A stretch of 64,000 bases of DNA from Marivita lacus (lineage in GTDB: Bacteria; Pseudomonadota; Alphaproteobacteria; Rhodobacterales; Rhodobacteraceae): positions 62,001 through 126,000 of the forward strand of contig NZ_BMFC01000011.1 of assembly GCF_014637725.1 (NCBI RefSeq), read 5' to 3'. The first letter of the stretch is position 1, and every line of letters starts with the position of its first letter. Under the pieces are notes generated by a model. It was not told the origin of the DNA, did not search any database, and saw nothing but the letters and a program-made list of their open reading frames with translations. A program made the position numbers and the translations under genes. Below are positions 24,811 through 33,732 of the stretch, piece by piece.

Positions 24811-26016
24811 ATGCGCCTGCCCGTCGTCTTTATCCTGATCACCGTGATGATCAACGCGATGGGTGTCGGGTTGATCATTCCCGTGATGCCCGGCCTGATC
24901 CGCGATGTGACCGGGGGCGATCTGGCAAATGCGGCGCTGTGGGGCGGCGTGCTGACGACGGTCTTTGCGGTGATGCAGTTCCTCTTCGGTCCGGTGATCG
25001 GCAACCTGTCGGACCGGTTCGGGCGACGCCCCGTCCTGCTGATCTCGCTTGCCGTGATGGCCGCAGATTACGTGATCATGGCGGTCGCCGGAAGCATGTG
25101 GCTCTTGCTTTTGGGGCGGGTGATCGGAGGGATCACGACGGCAACGCAGGCGACTGCGACGGCCTACATGGCCGATATCTCCGACCCGGCAAAGAAGGCG
25201 CAGAATTTCGGTCTCGTGGGTGCCGCGTTCGGGCTGGGTTTCGTGATCGGACCGCTGATGGGCGGGCTGCTGGGCGAATGGGGCACGCGCGCACCATTCT
25301 GGGTTGCGGCGGCACTGGCTGGGGCAAACGCGATCCTTGGCCATCTCGTGCTGCGCGAAACCGTGACTGACGCGATCCGCCGGCCCTTTGACTGGCGCCG
25401 GGCAAATCCGTTTGGCGCGTTTCGGTCGCTGGGCGCGTTGCCGGGTCTGGGGCGGCTTCTGACGGTGTTCTTTCTCTACCAGGTGGCGTTTTTCGTCTAC
25501 CCGGCGATCTGGGCCTATTTCGGGCATGCGCGGTTTGGCTGGAACGCGGGCATGATCGGGCTGTCGCTGGGCCTCTTCGGGGTGATGATGGCGGTGGTTC
25601 AGGGCGGGTTGATCCGCGTGATCCTGGCGCGCCTCGGAGAACGCGGCACGGTGGTCTACGGGCTTGTCTTTGATGTCTTCGCCTTTGGCGCGCTGGCCTT
25701 TGTGACCTCCGGCACGGTGGCACTGTTCCTGACACCGCTGGCCGCCTTGGGCGCGGTGATCACACCCGCGCTGCAGGGCATCATGTCAAGGAGCGTGGGC
25801 GACAAGCGGCAAGGCGAATTGCAGGGCGCGCTGACCTCGGTCGGAGCGATCGCGATGATCGTGGCGCCCATGGTGATGACCACCGTCTTTGCGCAATACA
25901 CCCGCGCCGGGGCGGCGGTCTATTTCCCCGGTGCGCCGTTCCTGGTGTCACTCGGCCTGATCGTCGTGGCGCTGGTGGTGTTTCTGGCGCCGCACCGCAG
26001 CCCTGTCGCGGCCTGA
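24811..26016 (+). CDS. TCR/Tet-family MFS efflux transporter
   Basis: The roughly 401-residue protein has twelve predicted membrane helices and the MFS motif A in the loop after helix 2 (GNLSDRFGRRPVLL, about residues 66-79). The helix 1 segment MINAMGVGLIIPVMPGL and motif in helix 5 (GAAFGLGFVIGPLMGG) are those of the tetracycline-resistance-type drug:H+ antiporters. Many chromosomal relatives pump other compounds, so tetracycline export is not proven. A GTG six bases earlier at 24805 is an alternative start. It follows the enol-lactonase gene but with its own promoter-like region. Confidence 0.9.
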   Translation: MRLPVVFILITVMINAMGVGLIIPVMPGLIRDVTGGDLANAALWGGVLTTVFAVMQFLFGPVIGNLSDRFGRRPVLLISLAVMAADYVIMAVAGSMWLLLLGRVIGGITTATQATATAYMADISDPAKKAQNFGLVGAAFGLGFVIGPLMGGLLGEWGTRAPFWVAAALAGANAILGHLVLRETVTDAIRRPFDWRRANPFGAFRSLGALPGLGRLLTVFFLYQVAFFVYPAIWAYFGHARFGWNAGMIGLSLGLFGVMMAVVQGGLIRVILARLGERGTVVYGLVFDVFAFGALAFVTSGTVALFLTPLAALGAVITPALQGIMSRSVGDKRQGELQGALTSVGAIAMIVAPMVMTTVFAQYTRAGAAVYFPGAPFLVSLGLIVVALVVFLAPHRSPVAA

Positions 26017-26091
26017 CCTGCAGAGGTCGACTTCCCGCTTGCGCTCGGACTGCCCGACCCTCAGGTTGCTCACGAGAACAGGGGAGACCCC

Positions 26092-27171
26092 ATGACACGC
26101 ATCAAGGCTGCCGTCTGTACCGAATTCGGTCAACCCCTTCGGATTGAAGAGCTTGACCTGCGCGCGCCATTGGCCGGAGAGATCGAGGTTACGCTCGAAG
26201 CGGTGGCGATCTGCCATTCGGACATTCATTTCGCCGAAGGCGCATGGGGTGGTGACGTGCCCGCAGTCTACGGCCATGAAGCGGCCGGGCGCATCTCGGC
26301 CATCGGGCCGGGCGTGCAAGGGCTGATCGAGGGCCAGCGCGTTGTCGTGACACTTATCCGGGCCTGCGGCACATGCCCCAATTGCGCGAGCGGCAGGCCG
26401 ACCATCTGCGAAACTCCCGGAACCGAGATGTCTCCGATCACCCGCGCCGATGGCACCTCCGTGGTGCAGGCGATGAATTGCGGGGCCTTTGCCGAACGGG
26501 TGGTGGTGGACCAGAGCCAGGTTGTGCCGTTGCCCGATGACATGCCGCCCGAGGCGGTGGCGCTGATGGCCTGCGGTGTGATCACCGGCGTCGGAGCCAT
26601 TGTGAACGCAGGCCGCTTGCGCGCGGGCGAAGACGTGGTGGTGATCGGCGCGGGAGGCGTTGGCCTCAACGCAATCCAGGGCGCGCGGATCGCCGGGGCC
26701 CGGCGCATCGTCGCCGTCGACATGACCGAGGACAAGCTGGAGACCGCCAAAAGTTTTGGCGCGACCGATGGGGTCCTGGCCACCGGCAAAGCGCCTTGGA
26801 AAGACGTGTACCGCATCCTTGGACGTGGGGCTGACCTCGTTGCCGTGACCGTCGGCGCGATCCCTGCCTATAATGACGCGCCACGCTTTCTGGGCTGGGG
26901 CGGGCGCATGGTGATGATCGGCATGCCGCATTCCGGTGCGATGGCAGAATACGAACCCGTGGTGCTGGCCTACATGGCGCAGGGCATGGTCGGGTCCAAG
27001 ATGGGCGACGTGGTGATCCGCCGCGACATTCCGTGGCTGGCTGATCTCTACCGTCAGGGTCGGCTGAAACTGGACGAACTGGTGTCGGGGCGCTGGTCGC
27101 TCGACCAGATCAACGAGGCCATCACCGACACAAGGTCCGGCGGTGCCAAACGCAACGTGATCATCTTCTGA
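26092..27171 (+). CDS. Zinc-dependent alcohol dehydrogenase
   Basis: The 359-residue medium-chain dehydrogenase oxidises an alcohol with NAD(P). Catalytic zinc ligands are C41 and H61-E62 (GHE), structural zinc ligands are C92, C95, C98 and C106, and the Rossmann motif GAGGVG is at about residues 183-188. The long substrate-loop insertion and PAVYGHEAAG motif place it with class III-like or aryl/formaldehyde-type enzymes, but glutathione-dependent formaldehyde activity is not certain. A ribosome site GGGGAGA precedes the ATG. It is separate from the MFS gene by 75 bp. Confidence 0.9.
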   Translation: MTRIKAAVCTEFGQPLRIEELDLRAPLAGEIEVTLEAVAICHSDIHFAEGAWGGDVPAVYGHEAAGRISAIGPGVQGLIEGQRVVVTLIRACGTCPNCASGRPTICETPGTEMSPITRADGTSVVQAMNCGAFAERVVVDQSQVVPLPDDMPPEAVALMACGVITGVGAIVNAGRLRAGEDVVVIGAGGVGLNAIQGARIAGARRIVAVDMTEDKLETAKSFGATDGVLATGKAPWKDVYRILGRGADLVAVTVGAIPAYNDAPRFLGWGGRMVMIGMPHSGAMAEYEPVVLAYMAQGMVGSKMGDVVIRRDIPWLADLYRQGRLKLDELVSGRWSLDQINEAITDTRSGGAKRNVIIF

Positions 27172-27197
27172 ACCACCTTTGACATATCGCGACGGAG

Positions 27198-27237
27198 GTT
27201 CCGTCGACGGAAACTCCGCGATGCGTCGACGCATCGC
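27198..27237. repeat. Double-hairpin extragenic repeat, copy A
   Basis: Two adjacent palindromes, TTCCGTCGACGGAA (27199-27212) and the perfect GCGATGCGTCGACGCATCGC (27218-27237), fill the spacer between the alcohol dehydrogenase and the enolase-family gene. The same two-stem layout with related sequence recurs at 36991-37034 and 42376-42414, so this is a genomic repeat family rather than a single terminator. Confidence 0.7.
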
Positions 27238-27261
27238 CTGCCAGACACGAGGGAAAGAGCC

Positions 27262-28509
27262 ATGAAACTCCACGCGCTCGAGATCATCACCACCGCGCCG
27301 CCTGCTCCGGGGTGGGGCGGGCGCTACTGGACGCTGGTCAAGGTGACGACCGACACGGGGATCACCGGATGGGGGGAATGCTATGCCTCCAGCGTCGGAC
27401 CGGACGCGATGAAGGCCGTGATCGAAGACGTGTTCGACAGGCACATGCGCGGCGAGTCGCCCGAGAACATCGAGCTGATGTTCCGGCGCGCCTATTCCTC
27501 GGGCTTCACCCAGCGCCCCGACCTGACCGTCATGGGTGCGTTCTCGGGTCTGGAGATCGCCTGCTGGGACATCCTCGGCAAGGCGCGGGGGCGTCCGGTC
27601 TGGGCGCTTCTGGGCGGGCAGATGACCCCCAAGGTCCGTGCCTATACCTATCTCTATCCCCTGCCCCATCATGACATAAATGGCTTCTGGACCAATCCCG
27701 ACGCGCAGGCCGAAGCCGCGGCGCATTACGTGGCCAAGGGCTTTACCGCGGTGAAATTCGACCCGGCCGGTCCCTACACGATCCGCGGCGGGCATCAGCC
27801 TGCACTCACCGACATCGCGCTGTCGGTCGAGATGTGCAAGGCGATCCGGTCGGCGGTGGGCAACAAGGCCGATCTTCTGTTCGGCACCCACGGCCAGTTC
27901 AACACCTCGGGTGCGATCCGGCTGGGTCAGGCGATCGAGCCCTACCTGCCGCTCTGGTACGAGGAACCGATCCCGCCCGACAACCTGCTGGAGTTCGCCG
28001 AAGTGGCGCGCGCCGTGCGCATCCCCATCGCCACCGGCGAACGGCTGACCACCAAGGCCGAGTTCGCCACGCTCCTGCGCACGGGCGGCGCGAAGATCCT
28101 GCAACCCGCGTTGGGGCGCGCGGGCGGCATCTGGGAGATGAAGAAGCTGTCGGGCATGGCCGAGGCGTTCAATGCCGAGATGGCGCCGCATCTCTATGCC
28201 GGGCCGGTCGAATGGGCCGCCAATGTGCATCTTTGCACGTCGATCCCGAACGTGCTTCTGGCCGAGACCATCGAAACCCCGTTCCACGAAGCCCTGATCC
28301 GCAACGCGATCCGGGTCGAGGACGGCTTCATCACCGTGCCGGACACGCCCGGCCTTGGCATCGACGTGGATGAGGAGCTTGCGCGCGCACATCCCTTCAC
28401 CGGGGATGGTCTGCATCTGCAGATGCAGGAGGCTCCCTGTGACTACAAGAACGGCAATGCCTTCACCGGCGGCGCACCGACCGAGCCAAAAGACGGGGCA
28501 CCGAGATAA
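27262..28509 (+). CDS. Mandelate racemase/muconate lactonizing enzyme family protein
   Basis: The 415-residue protein has the enolase-superfamily capping domain and TIM barrel. Likely base K165 is in KFDP, metal-ligand glutamates are in WYEEP (234-235) and TGERL (E260), and H310 is in APHLY, as in sugar-acid dehydratases of the galactonate/mannonate group. The place where the first metal-ligand Asp normally sits reads GTHG (208-211), so Asp appears replaced by Gly next to a conserved His. It likely dehydrates an aldonate or aldarate. A ribosome site AGGGAAAGAG precedes the ATG. It lies downstream of the alcohol dehydrogenase with a repeat between them. Confidence 0.88.
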   Translation: MKLHALEIITTAPPAPGWGGRYWTLVKVTTDTGITGWGECYASSVGPDAMKAVIEDVFDRHMRGESPENIELMFRRAYSSGFTQRPDLTVMGAFSGLEIACWDILGKARGRPVWALLGGQMTPKVRAYTYLYPLPHHDINGFWTNPDAQAEAAAHYVAKGFTAVKFDPAGPYTIRGGHQPALTDIALSVEMCKAIRSAVGNKADLLFGTHGQFNTSGAIRLGQAIEPYLPLWYEEPIPPDNLLEFAEVARAVRIPIATGERLTTKAEFATLLRTGGAKILQPALGRAGGIWEMKKLSGMAEAFNAEMAPHLYAGPVEWAANVHLCTSIPNVLLAETIETPFHEALIRNAIRVEDGFITVPDTPGLGIDVDEELARAHPFTGDGLHLQMQEAPCDYKNGNAFTGGAPTEPKDGAPR

Positions 28510-28569
28510 ATCTTTGAAACCCGCGCCCCTTGGGTGTTAAATGCCTGAGGGGATACTGGGGATTGATCG

Positions 28570-28890
28570 ATGAAAGACTCGAGTTTTGCGCCGGCTGCCG
28601 CGCAGGACATGGCCGAAAGCGCGGAGAAGGCTGCCGCCTATCTCAAGACGCTTGCGCATGAGGGCCGGTTGATGATCCTCTGCCATCTCGGCGTCGGAGA
28701 GAAATCCGTGGGCGAGCTAGAGGCGCTGCTCAATATCCGGCAGGCGGCGGTCAGCCAGATGCTGGCCCGCCTGCGCGACGAGAAACTGGTCAAGACGAGA
28801 CGCGATGGCAAGACCATCTATTACAGCCTGAATGATGACAACACCGCGCGGCTGATCGCGCATTTGCATGGAATGTTCTGCACATCGTGA
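28570..28890 (+). CDS. ArsR/SmtB-family regulator, SqrR/BigR-like
   Basis: This 106-residue winged-helix repressor has the helix-turn-helix KSVGELEALLNIRQAAVSQMLARLRDEKLV. It carries two cysteines, C38 in MILCHL and C104 in GMFC, 66 residues apart. That spacing and sequence context match the two redox cysteines of the persulfide sensors SqrR and BigR, so persulfide sensing is likely. Metal-binding ArsR motifs are absent. It overlaps the amidase start (GTGA), so it is translated together with the amidase. Its known-type target, a Blh-rhodanese module, is located far away at 15.7-17.0 kb. Confidence 0.85.
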   Translation: MKDSSFAPAAAQDMAESAEKAAAYLKTLAHEGRLMILCHLGVGEKSVGELEALLNIRQAAVSQMLARLRDEKLVKTRRDGKTIYYSLNDDNTARLIAHLHGMFCTS

Positions 28891-30305
28891 CGCGCCCTGA
28901 CACTGCCTTTTCCGGCCCCGAGCTCTGCGCCAAACCGGCGCGCGACGTGATTGACCTGCTGAAAAGTGGCGAGATCACCACCGATGACCTGATCGCGGCG
29001 AGCCTTGCCCGCATGGACCAGGTCGAACCACAGGTGAATGCCGTTGTCACGCGCTGCCCCGACCGCGCCCGTGCCAGACCTGCGCCAAAGGACAGCCTGC
29101 TTGCCGGGTTGCCGATCGGGATCAAGGATCTGAACCCGGTCGAAGGCGTGCGCACCACCTTCGGCACCAAGGGGATGGCCGACAATGTGCCCAAAGCCTC
29201 CGATGCGCTGGTGCAACGGTTGGAGGCGCGCGGCGGCGTGGTGCTGGGCAAGACCAATACGCCAGAGATGGGTGCCGGGGCCAACACGTTCAATGCCGTG
29301 TTCGGCGCGACGCGGAACCCGTGGAACACCGCAATGAACGCGGCCGGTTCGTCAGGCGGCGCAGCCGTGTCCCTTGCCACCGGAGAGCTGTGGCTGAGCC
29401 ACGGGTCCGATTTCGGCGGCAGCCTGCGCAGCCCCGCGAATTACTGCGGCATCGTGGGCCTGCGCCCCTCGCCCGGCATTGCGGGTGGCAGTTCGGCGCA
29501 TCTGGGGTTCACCAATGGCGGCGTTGATGGCCCGATGGCGCGCGACGTGCTGGACTGTGCATTGTTTCTCGATGCGATGGCGGGCTACGATCCGGTCTGG
29601 CCGATCTCGTTCCCGGCCCCGGCAACACCCTACGTCGAGACAGCACGGCAGGATGCGGGCAAGGTGCGCATCGCCTACACGCCTGACCTCAACGGTTTTG
29701 CTGCCGTCACCTCCGAGATCGACAGCGTTCTGCGCGCGGCGCTCGACAGCCTCCGCCTTCCGGATGTCACGGTGGTCGAACATTGCCCCGACCTACCCCG
29801 TCTGGATGAGACATTCCGCGCCCTGCGCTGCCTGTCCTTCCTCGGCAGCTACCAGGTCACACCGGACAGCGTCACGCAGCATTACAAGGACACGATCAAG
29901 GGCAACCTCGCCGATGCCCGCGCGATGACCTTCGACGATTATGTGCAGGCCGAACGCGACCGCGCGGCGATCTACAACACTATGGCCATTTTCTTTCAGA
30001 CCCATGACGTGCTGGCCTGCCCGGTCAACGGCCTTGCGCCGCTGCCGGTGGAAATCGAGTACCCGACCGAGGTCGCGGGCCGCCCGATGCGCGACTATAT
30101 CGACTGGTTGCAATTCGCATTTCTGGCCACGGTCGCGGGCTTGCCGGCATTGTCGCTGCCAGTGGGGTTCACCCCGTCAGGCATGCCGGTGGGCCTGCAA
30201 CTGATCGGCCCGCCGCGCGGCGAGGCAAGGCTCTTGCAGGTGGCGCATACACTCGAACAGGCGCTGAACCTGCCGGTGACACTGATCGACCCGATCAGTC
30301 CTTGA
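28887..30305 (+). CDS. Amidase (amidase signature family)
   Basis: The 472-residue protein has the amidase-signature catalytic triad: K80 in GIKDLN, cis-Ser S155 in GSSGG and nucleophile S179 in GSDFGGSLR. It hydrolyses a carboxamide, or belongs to the GatA-like group without being GatA (no gatB/C nearby). The start is GTG at 28887, overlapping the regulator's stop by four bases. The coupling suggests the ArsR-type regulator controls this operon. The physiological amide is unknown. Confidence 0.92.
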   Translation: MTRPDTAFSGPELCAKPARDVIDLLKSGEITTDDLIAASLARMDQVEPQVNAVVTRCPDRARARPAPKDSLLAGLPIGIKDLNPVEGVRTTFGTKGMADNVPKASDALVQRLEARGGVVLGKTNTPEMGAGANTFNAVFGATRNPWNTAMNAAGSSGGAAVSLATGELWLSHGSDFGGSLRSPANYCGIVGLRPSPGIAGGSSAHLGFTNGGVDGPMARDVLDCALFLDAMAGYDPVWPISFPAPATPYVETARQDAGKVRIAYTPDLNGFAAVTSEIDSVLRAALDSLRLPDVTVVEHCPDLPRLDETFRALRCLSFLGSYQVTPDSVTQHYKDTIKGNLADARAMTFDDYVQAERDRAAIYNTMAIFFQTHDVLACPVNGLAPLPVEIEYPTEVAGRPMRDYIDWLQFAFLATVAGLPALSLPVGFTPSGMPVGLQLIGPPRGEARLLQVAHTLEQALNLPVTLIDPISP

Positions 30306-30418
30306 GGTCAACGGGGTCTGCCAACCTCTTGCTTCTTTTCTTTCCAACTACGCAAACACCACCACCGCGCGCCGCAGGCGCGCGTCGGTCGAATCGGCGC
30401 TGCCGATCCGAAACAGGC

Positions 30419-32299
30419 TCAGCGCGACGCCTCCCATTGGGTGGCGAAGCTGCCCAGCACGTGCCCCACAGCGTCAGAATTCGCGCCGTGCAGATTGACC
30501 TGCGCCACCAGCCCGCGCGTCTTGTCATCGACAACAGCCTCCACCCGCGCAGGTGATCCCGCCTTGTCCAGCGCCACGTTGAACACCCGTGTGATGGCGT
30601 GTTTGCGCAGGTCCGGCTTGAAGACCTTGCCCACGGCGGTCTTGGGCAGTTCGTCCAGAATGGTCATGTGCTTGGGGATCGCGGCGCGCTCGTGCACATG
30701 CACCTTGCAATGCTCCAGCAGGGCCTGCTCGGTCACGTCGGCCCCCTCGACCAGTTCGACAAAGGCGCAAGGCAACTCGCCCGCATGTTCGTCGGGCTGG
30801 CCGATCGCGCCCGCAAAGGCGACGGCGGGATGCGCCAGCAGCGCCTCCTCGATATCGGCGGGGTCGATATTGTGACCACCCCGGATGATCAGATCTTTCG
30901 CCCGCCCGGTGATCCAGAGATAGCCATCCGCATCGATCCGGCCCAGATCGCCCGTGCGCAGGTACTTGCCGTGGTGATAAAGATCGTCGTTCTTGGCCGT
31001 CTCGGTATAGGTGCGCCCCGGCGTCACACCGGGGTTGGACACGCAGATCTCGCCGATCTCGTCGACGGCGCAGTCCACGACATCGCCATTCTTCTGCGAC
31101 AGGATCTTTACATCCGTATAGGGGAACGGGATGCCCACCGATCCCACCTTCTTGATCCCGTCCGGCGGGTTGCAGGACACAAGGCAGGTCGCCTCGGTCA
31201 GACCATAGCCCTCGACCACGGTCACGCCGCAGGATTTCTCGAAGCGGTGGAACAGCTCCAGCGGCAGCGGCGACGACCCCGAAAACGCGGTCTTGATCGT
31301 GGACAGATCGGCATTGACCGGACGCTGCATCAGCGCCGACATGGCGGTGGGCACGGTGATCACGAAGGTGGTTTTCCAGCGCGCGCACAACTTCCAGAAA
31401 TTGTCGAACACCCCTTCGCCCCGGTATCCCTGCGGTGTCGGGAACACCGCATGCGCCCCGGACACGACCGAGGCCATCAGGATCACGTGACAGGCAAAGA
31501 CGTGGAACAGAGGCAGCGGGCACATGATGCTGTCCTTCTCGGTAAACAGCAGCCGGTTGCCCAGCCAGCCGTTGTAGATCATGCCCGAATAGGTGTGCTG
31601 CGCGACCTTGGGCATGCCCGTGGTGCCGCCGGTGTGGAAATAGGCCGCGACCCGGTCGCCCGCGCTGTCGGCGAAATCGAGCGTGGTGTTCTGCTTTTTC
31701 ACCTCGGCGGTGAAGCTGCGCACATCCGCATGATGCCCGCCGGGGTTCTTTGGCCGGACAAGCGGCACGATCCATGACTTGGGTGGCGTGAGATAGCGGT
31801 TGAGGTCTACCTCGAGCACTGTCTGGACCTTGGGCGCATGGCGGCAGGCCTCTGCCACCTTCTGCGGCACATCTGTCTTGGGAAAGGCCTTGAGCGTGAC
31901 CACCACCTTGGCGCCGGTTTCGCGCAGGATGGCGGCGATCTGTTCGGGTTCGAGCAGAGGGTTGATCGGGTTTGCGATCCCGGCAATCGCGCCGCCCAGC
32001 AGAGTCACGATCGTTTCGGTGCTGTTGGGCAGCACGTAGGCCACAACATCGTCTTCCCCGATACCGAGCTTGCGAAACAGGTTGGCCGCCTGCACCGTGC
32101 GCGCCAGAAGATCCGCCCATGTCAGTGTTTCGGCCTTGTCGTCCGGGCCTGACAGCAACTGGAAACTGGCGGCAGGACGGTTCGGGAAGGCGGCGGCGGT
32201 CTTGCTCAACTGACCGTAGAGCGTCGCGGGAATGTCCCGGTCTTTCCACGGCATCTCGTTCTCAATCGCGTTGCGGTCCTTGAAACTCGCAAATGACAT
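30419..32299 (-). CDS. Acyl-CoA synthetase (AMP-forming)
   Basis: The 626-residue adenylate-forming enzyme activates a carboxylic acid to its CoA ester. The P-loop-like motif YFHTGGTTGMPK is at about residues 219-230, the GYGLTEAT motif near 365, the GDLGRIDADGYLWITGRAKDLIIRGG hinge region near 455-480, and the catalytic lysine is in PKTAVGKVFK. It probably serves fatty or aromatic acid catabolism. It is convergent with the amidase gene and divergent from the ABC transporter. Confidence 0.92.
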   Translation of the reverse strand: MSFASFKDRNAIENEMPWKDRDIPATLYGQLSKTAAAFPNRPAASFQLLSGPDDKAETLTWADLLARTVQAANLFRKLGIGEDDVVAYVLPNSTETIVTLLGGAIAGIANPINPLLEPEQIAAILRETGAKVVVTLKAFPKTDVPQKVAEACRHAPKVQTVLEVDLNRYLTPPKSWIVPLVRPKNPGGHHADVRSFTAEVKKQNTTLDFADSAGDRVAAYFHTGGTTGMPKVAQHTYSGMIYNGWLGNRLLFTEKDSIMCPLPLFHVFACHVILMASVVSGAHAVFPTPQGYRGEGVFDNFWKLCARWKTTFVITVPTAMSALMQRPVNADLSTIKTAFSGSSPLPLELFHRFEKSCGVTVVEGYGLTEATCLVSCNPPDGIKKVGSVGIPFPYTDVKILSQKNGDVVDCAVDEIGEICVSNPGVTPGRTYTETAKNDDLYHHGKYLRTGDLGRIDADGYLWITGRAKDLIIRGGHNIDPADIEEALLAHPAVAFAGAIGQPDEHAGELPCAFVELVEGADVTEQALLEHCKVHVHERAAIPKHMTILDELPKTAVGKVFKPDLRKHAITRVFNVALDKAGSPARVEAVVDDKTRGLVAQVNLHGANSDAVGHVLGSFATQWEASR

Positions 32300-32599
32300 G
32301 ATGTCCCCTCCCTTGTGTCACTCGGCGCCTGCGCTCCCGCCGCAGACACGGCTTTTTAGCGGATATTTCGACAAGACAAGACAGCCCGACGCTACGACAG
32401 TTCCGCGATGACGCTGCGTTCCGGCGCCATCATGGACCTCTGATCGCCGGGTTTCACCCCCATTCGGTTCACAATTTTCCGCCGGATCGCATCGGTTTTG
32501 ATTTTTTGCACACGTTTGCAAAGTTTTCTTGCCAAACCGCGAACCCTATGGCTTGTTGGGGTGGTCGACCGCAAAACCGATCTTTGCGCAGGGGGAACC
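32300..32599. other. Divergent control region between acyl-CoA synthetase and ABC transporter genes
   Basis: This 300-bp spacer has no convincing gene. It must hold the start signals of the acyl-CoA synthetase on the minus strand and of the ABC operon on the plus strand. The notable element is the LacI-type dyad at 32505-32522. An AT-rich stretch around 32490-32530 surrounds it. Confidence 0.55.
32505..32522. promoter_or_regulatory. LacI/GalR-type operator before the ABC transporter operon
   Basis: TTTGCACACG/TTTGCAAA is an 18-bp dyad centred on CG; only one position differs between the two halves. Central CG palindromes of this length are the usual target of LacI-family repressors, which commonly regulate sugar ABC transporters. 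It lies 78 bases before the ATP-binding protein gene. No LacI gene is present in the window. Confidence 0.6.
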
Positions 32600-33652
32600 A
32601 TGGCGGAAATCCAGCTCAGGAACGTCAACAAACGTTGGGGCAGTTTCATCGGCGTCGACAATTTCAACCTGACCATCGCGGACAAGGAATTTCTTGTCCT
32701 GCTCGGCCCGTCCGGCTGTGGCAAGACCACGACCATGCGGATGATCGCCGGGCTCGAGGATGTGACCGACGGAGAGATCGTCATTGACGGCAAGGTGGTC
32801 AACAATCTCGACCCGAAAGACCGCGATGTGGCGATGGTGTTCCAGTCCTACGCGCTTTACCCGAACATGAACGTCTACGAGAACATCCGCTTTCCGCTCA
32901 AGGTGCGCGGTGTCGATCCGGCGACTCATGACGAACGGGTGCGCCGCGCCAGCGCGATGGTCGAGCTGGACGATTTCCTGCACCGCAAACCGGCCGAACT
33001 GTCGGGCGGCCAGCGTCAGCGCGTGGCATTGGCCCGTGCCATCGTGCGCGAGCCCAACGTGTTCCTGATGGATGAGCCGCTGTCCAATCTTGATGCCAAG
33101 CTGCGTGTCTCGACCCGCGCGCAGATCAAGAACCTGAGCCATGAACTGGCCGTGACCACGATCTATGTCACCCATGACCAGATCGAGGCGATGACGCTCG
33201 CCGACCGCGTGGTGGTCATGGAAAAGGGCGTGGTGCAGCAGGTCGGCAGCCCGACCGAGATTTACGACCGCCCGGCCAACCTCTTCGTGGCCAGCTTCAT
33301 CGGCAACCCGGCGATGAACCTGATCGACGGCGACCTGTGTGATGGCGTGTTCGAGACCCGCAACACCCGTATCACCGGGCTGAACACCGGGCATGGCAAG
33401 ACAACGCTGGGGTTCCGCGCCGAGGATGCCAGCCTTGCCCGTGACGGCGAGGGCCAGATCAGCGCACCGATCTACACGCTGGAACTGCTGGGCGATGCCA
33501 CGATGATTTCGGTGCGCATCGGCACCTCGCTCGTGGCCGTCAAGGCCGACAAATCCTTCCGGGCCGAGATCGGCGATCTGGTTTCGATCCATGTCACACC
33601 CGAGATTTGCCACCTGTTTTCGACCGAGACAGGCCAGCGGATCGACGACTGA
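32600..33652 (+). CDS. Sugar-type ABC transporter ATP-binding protein (UgpC/MsmK-like)
   Basis: The 350-residue ATPase energises the importer encoded by the following three genes. Walker A GPSGCGKTT is at 36-44, the signature LSGGQRQR at about 134-141, Walker B LMDEPLSNLDA at about 154-164 and a switch histidine in THDQ. The C-terminal third is the OB-type regulatory domain found in MalK/UgpC proteins. The start at 32600 is preferred to 32498, which would read through the LacI-type operator. It is the first gene of the operon, an order in which the ATPase precedes the binding protein. Confidence 0.93.
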   Translation: MAEIQLRNVNKRWGSFIGVDNFNLTIADKEFLVLLGPSGCGKTTTMRMIAGLEDVTDGEIVIDGKVVNNLDPKDRDVAMVFQSYALYPNMNVYENIRFPLKVRGVDPATHDERVRRASAMVELDDFLHRKPAELSGGQRQRVALARAIVREPNVFLMDEPLSNLDAKLRVSTRAQIKNLSHELAVTTIYVTHDQIEAMTLADRVVVMEKGVVQQVGSPTEIYDRPANLFVASFIGNPAMNLIDGDLCDGVFETRNTRITGLNTGHGKTTLGFRAEDASLARDGEGQISAPIYTLELLGDATMISVRIGTSLVAVKADKSFRAEIGDLVSIHVTPEICHLFSTETGQRIDD

Positions 33653-33732
33653 CCCATACGGAATTCCCGGCTGCACCGGGAGACAGAGATGCGGATTTGC
33701 AAGGCGCATCCAGACACACAGGGAGACCAAAG

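Noticed and set aside
25948-28416. An 822-codon open frame on the minus strand
   Set aside because: It runs antisense to the alcohol dehydrogenase and enolase-family genes, which have full catalytic motifs. Its composition (His, Arg and Gly-rich, without domains) is that of a GC-rich shadow frame.
30525-32249. A 574-codon frame on the minus strand inside the acyl-CoA synthetase gene
   Set aside because: It is an alternative frame of the same strand, rich in Arg and Gly with no motif; the overlapping 626-codon frame has all adenylate-forming signatures.
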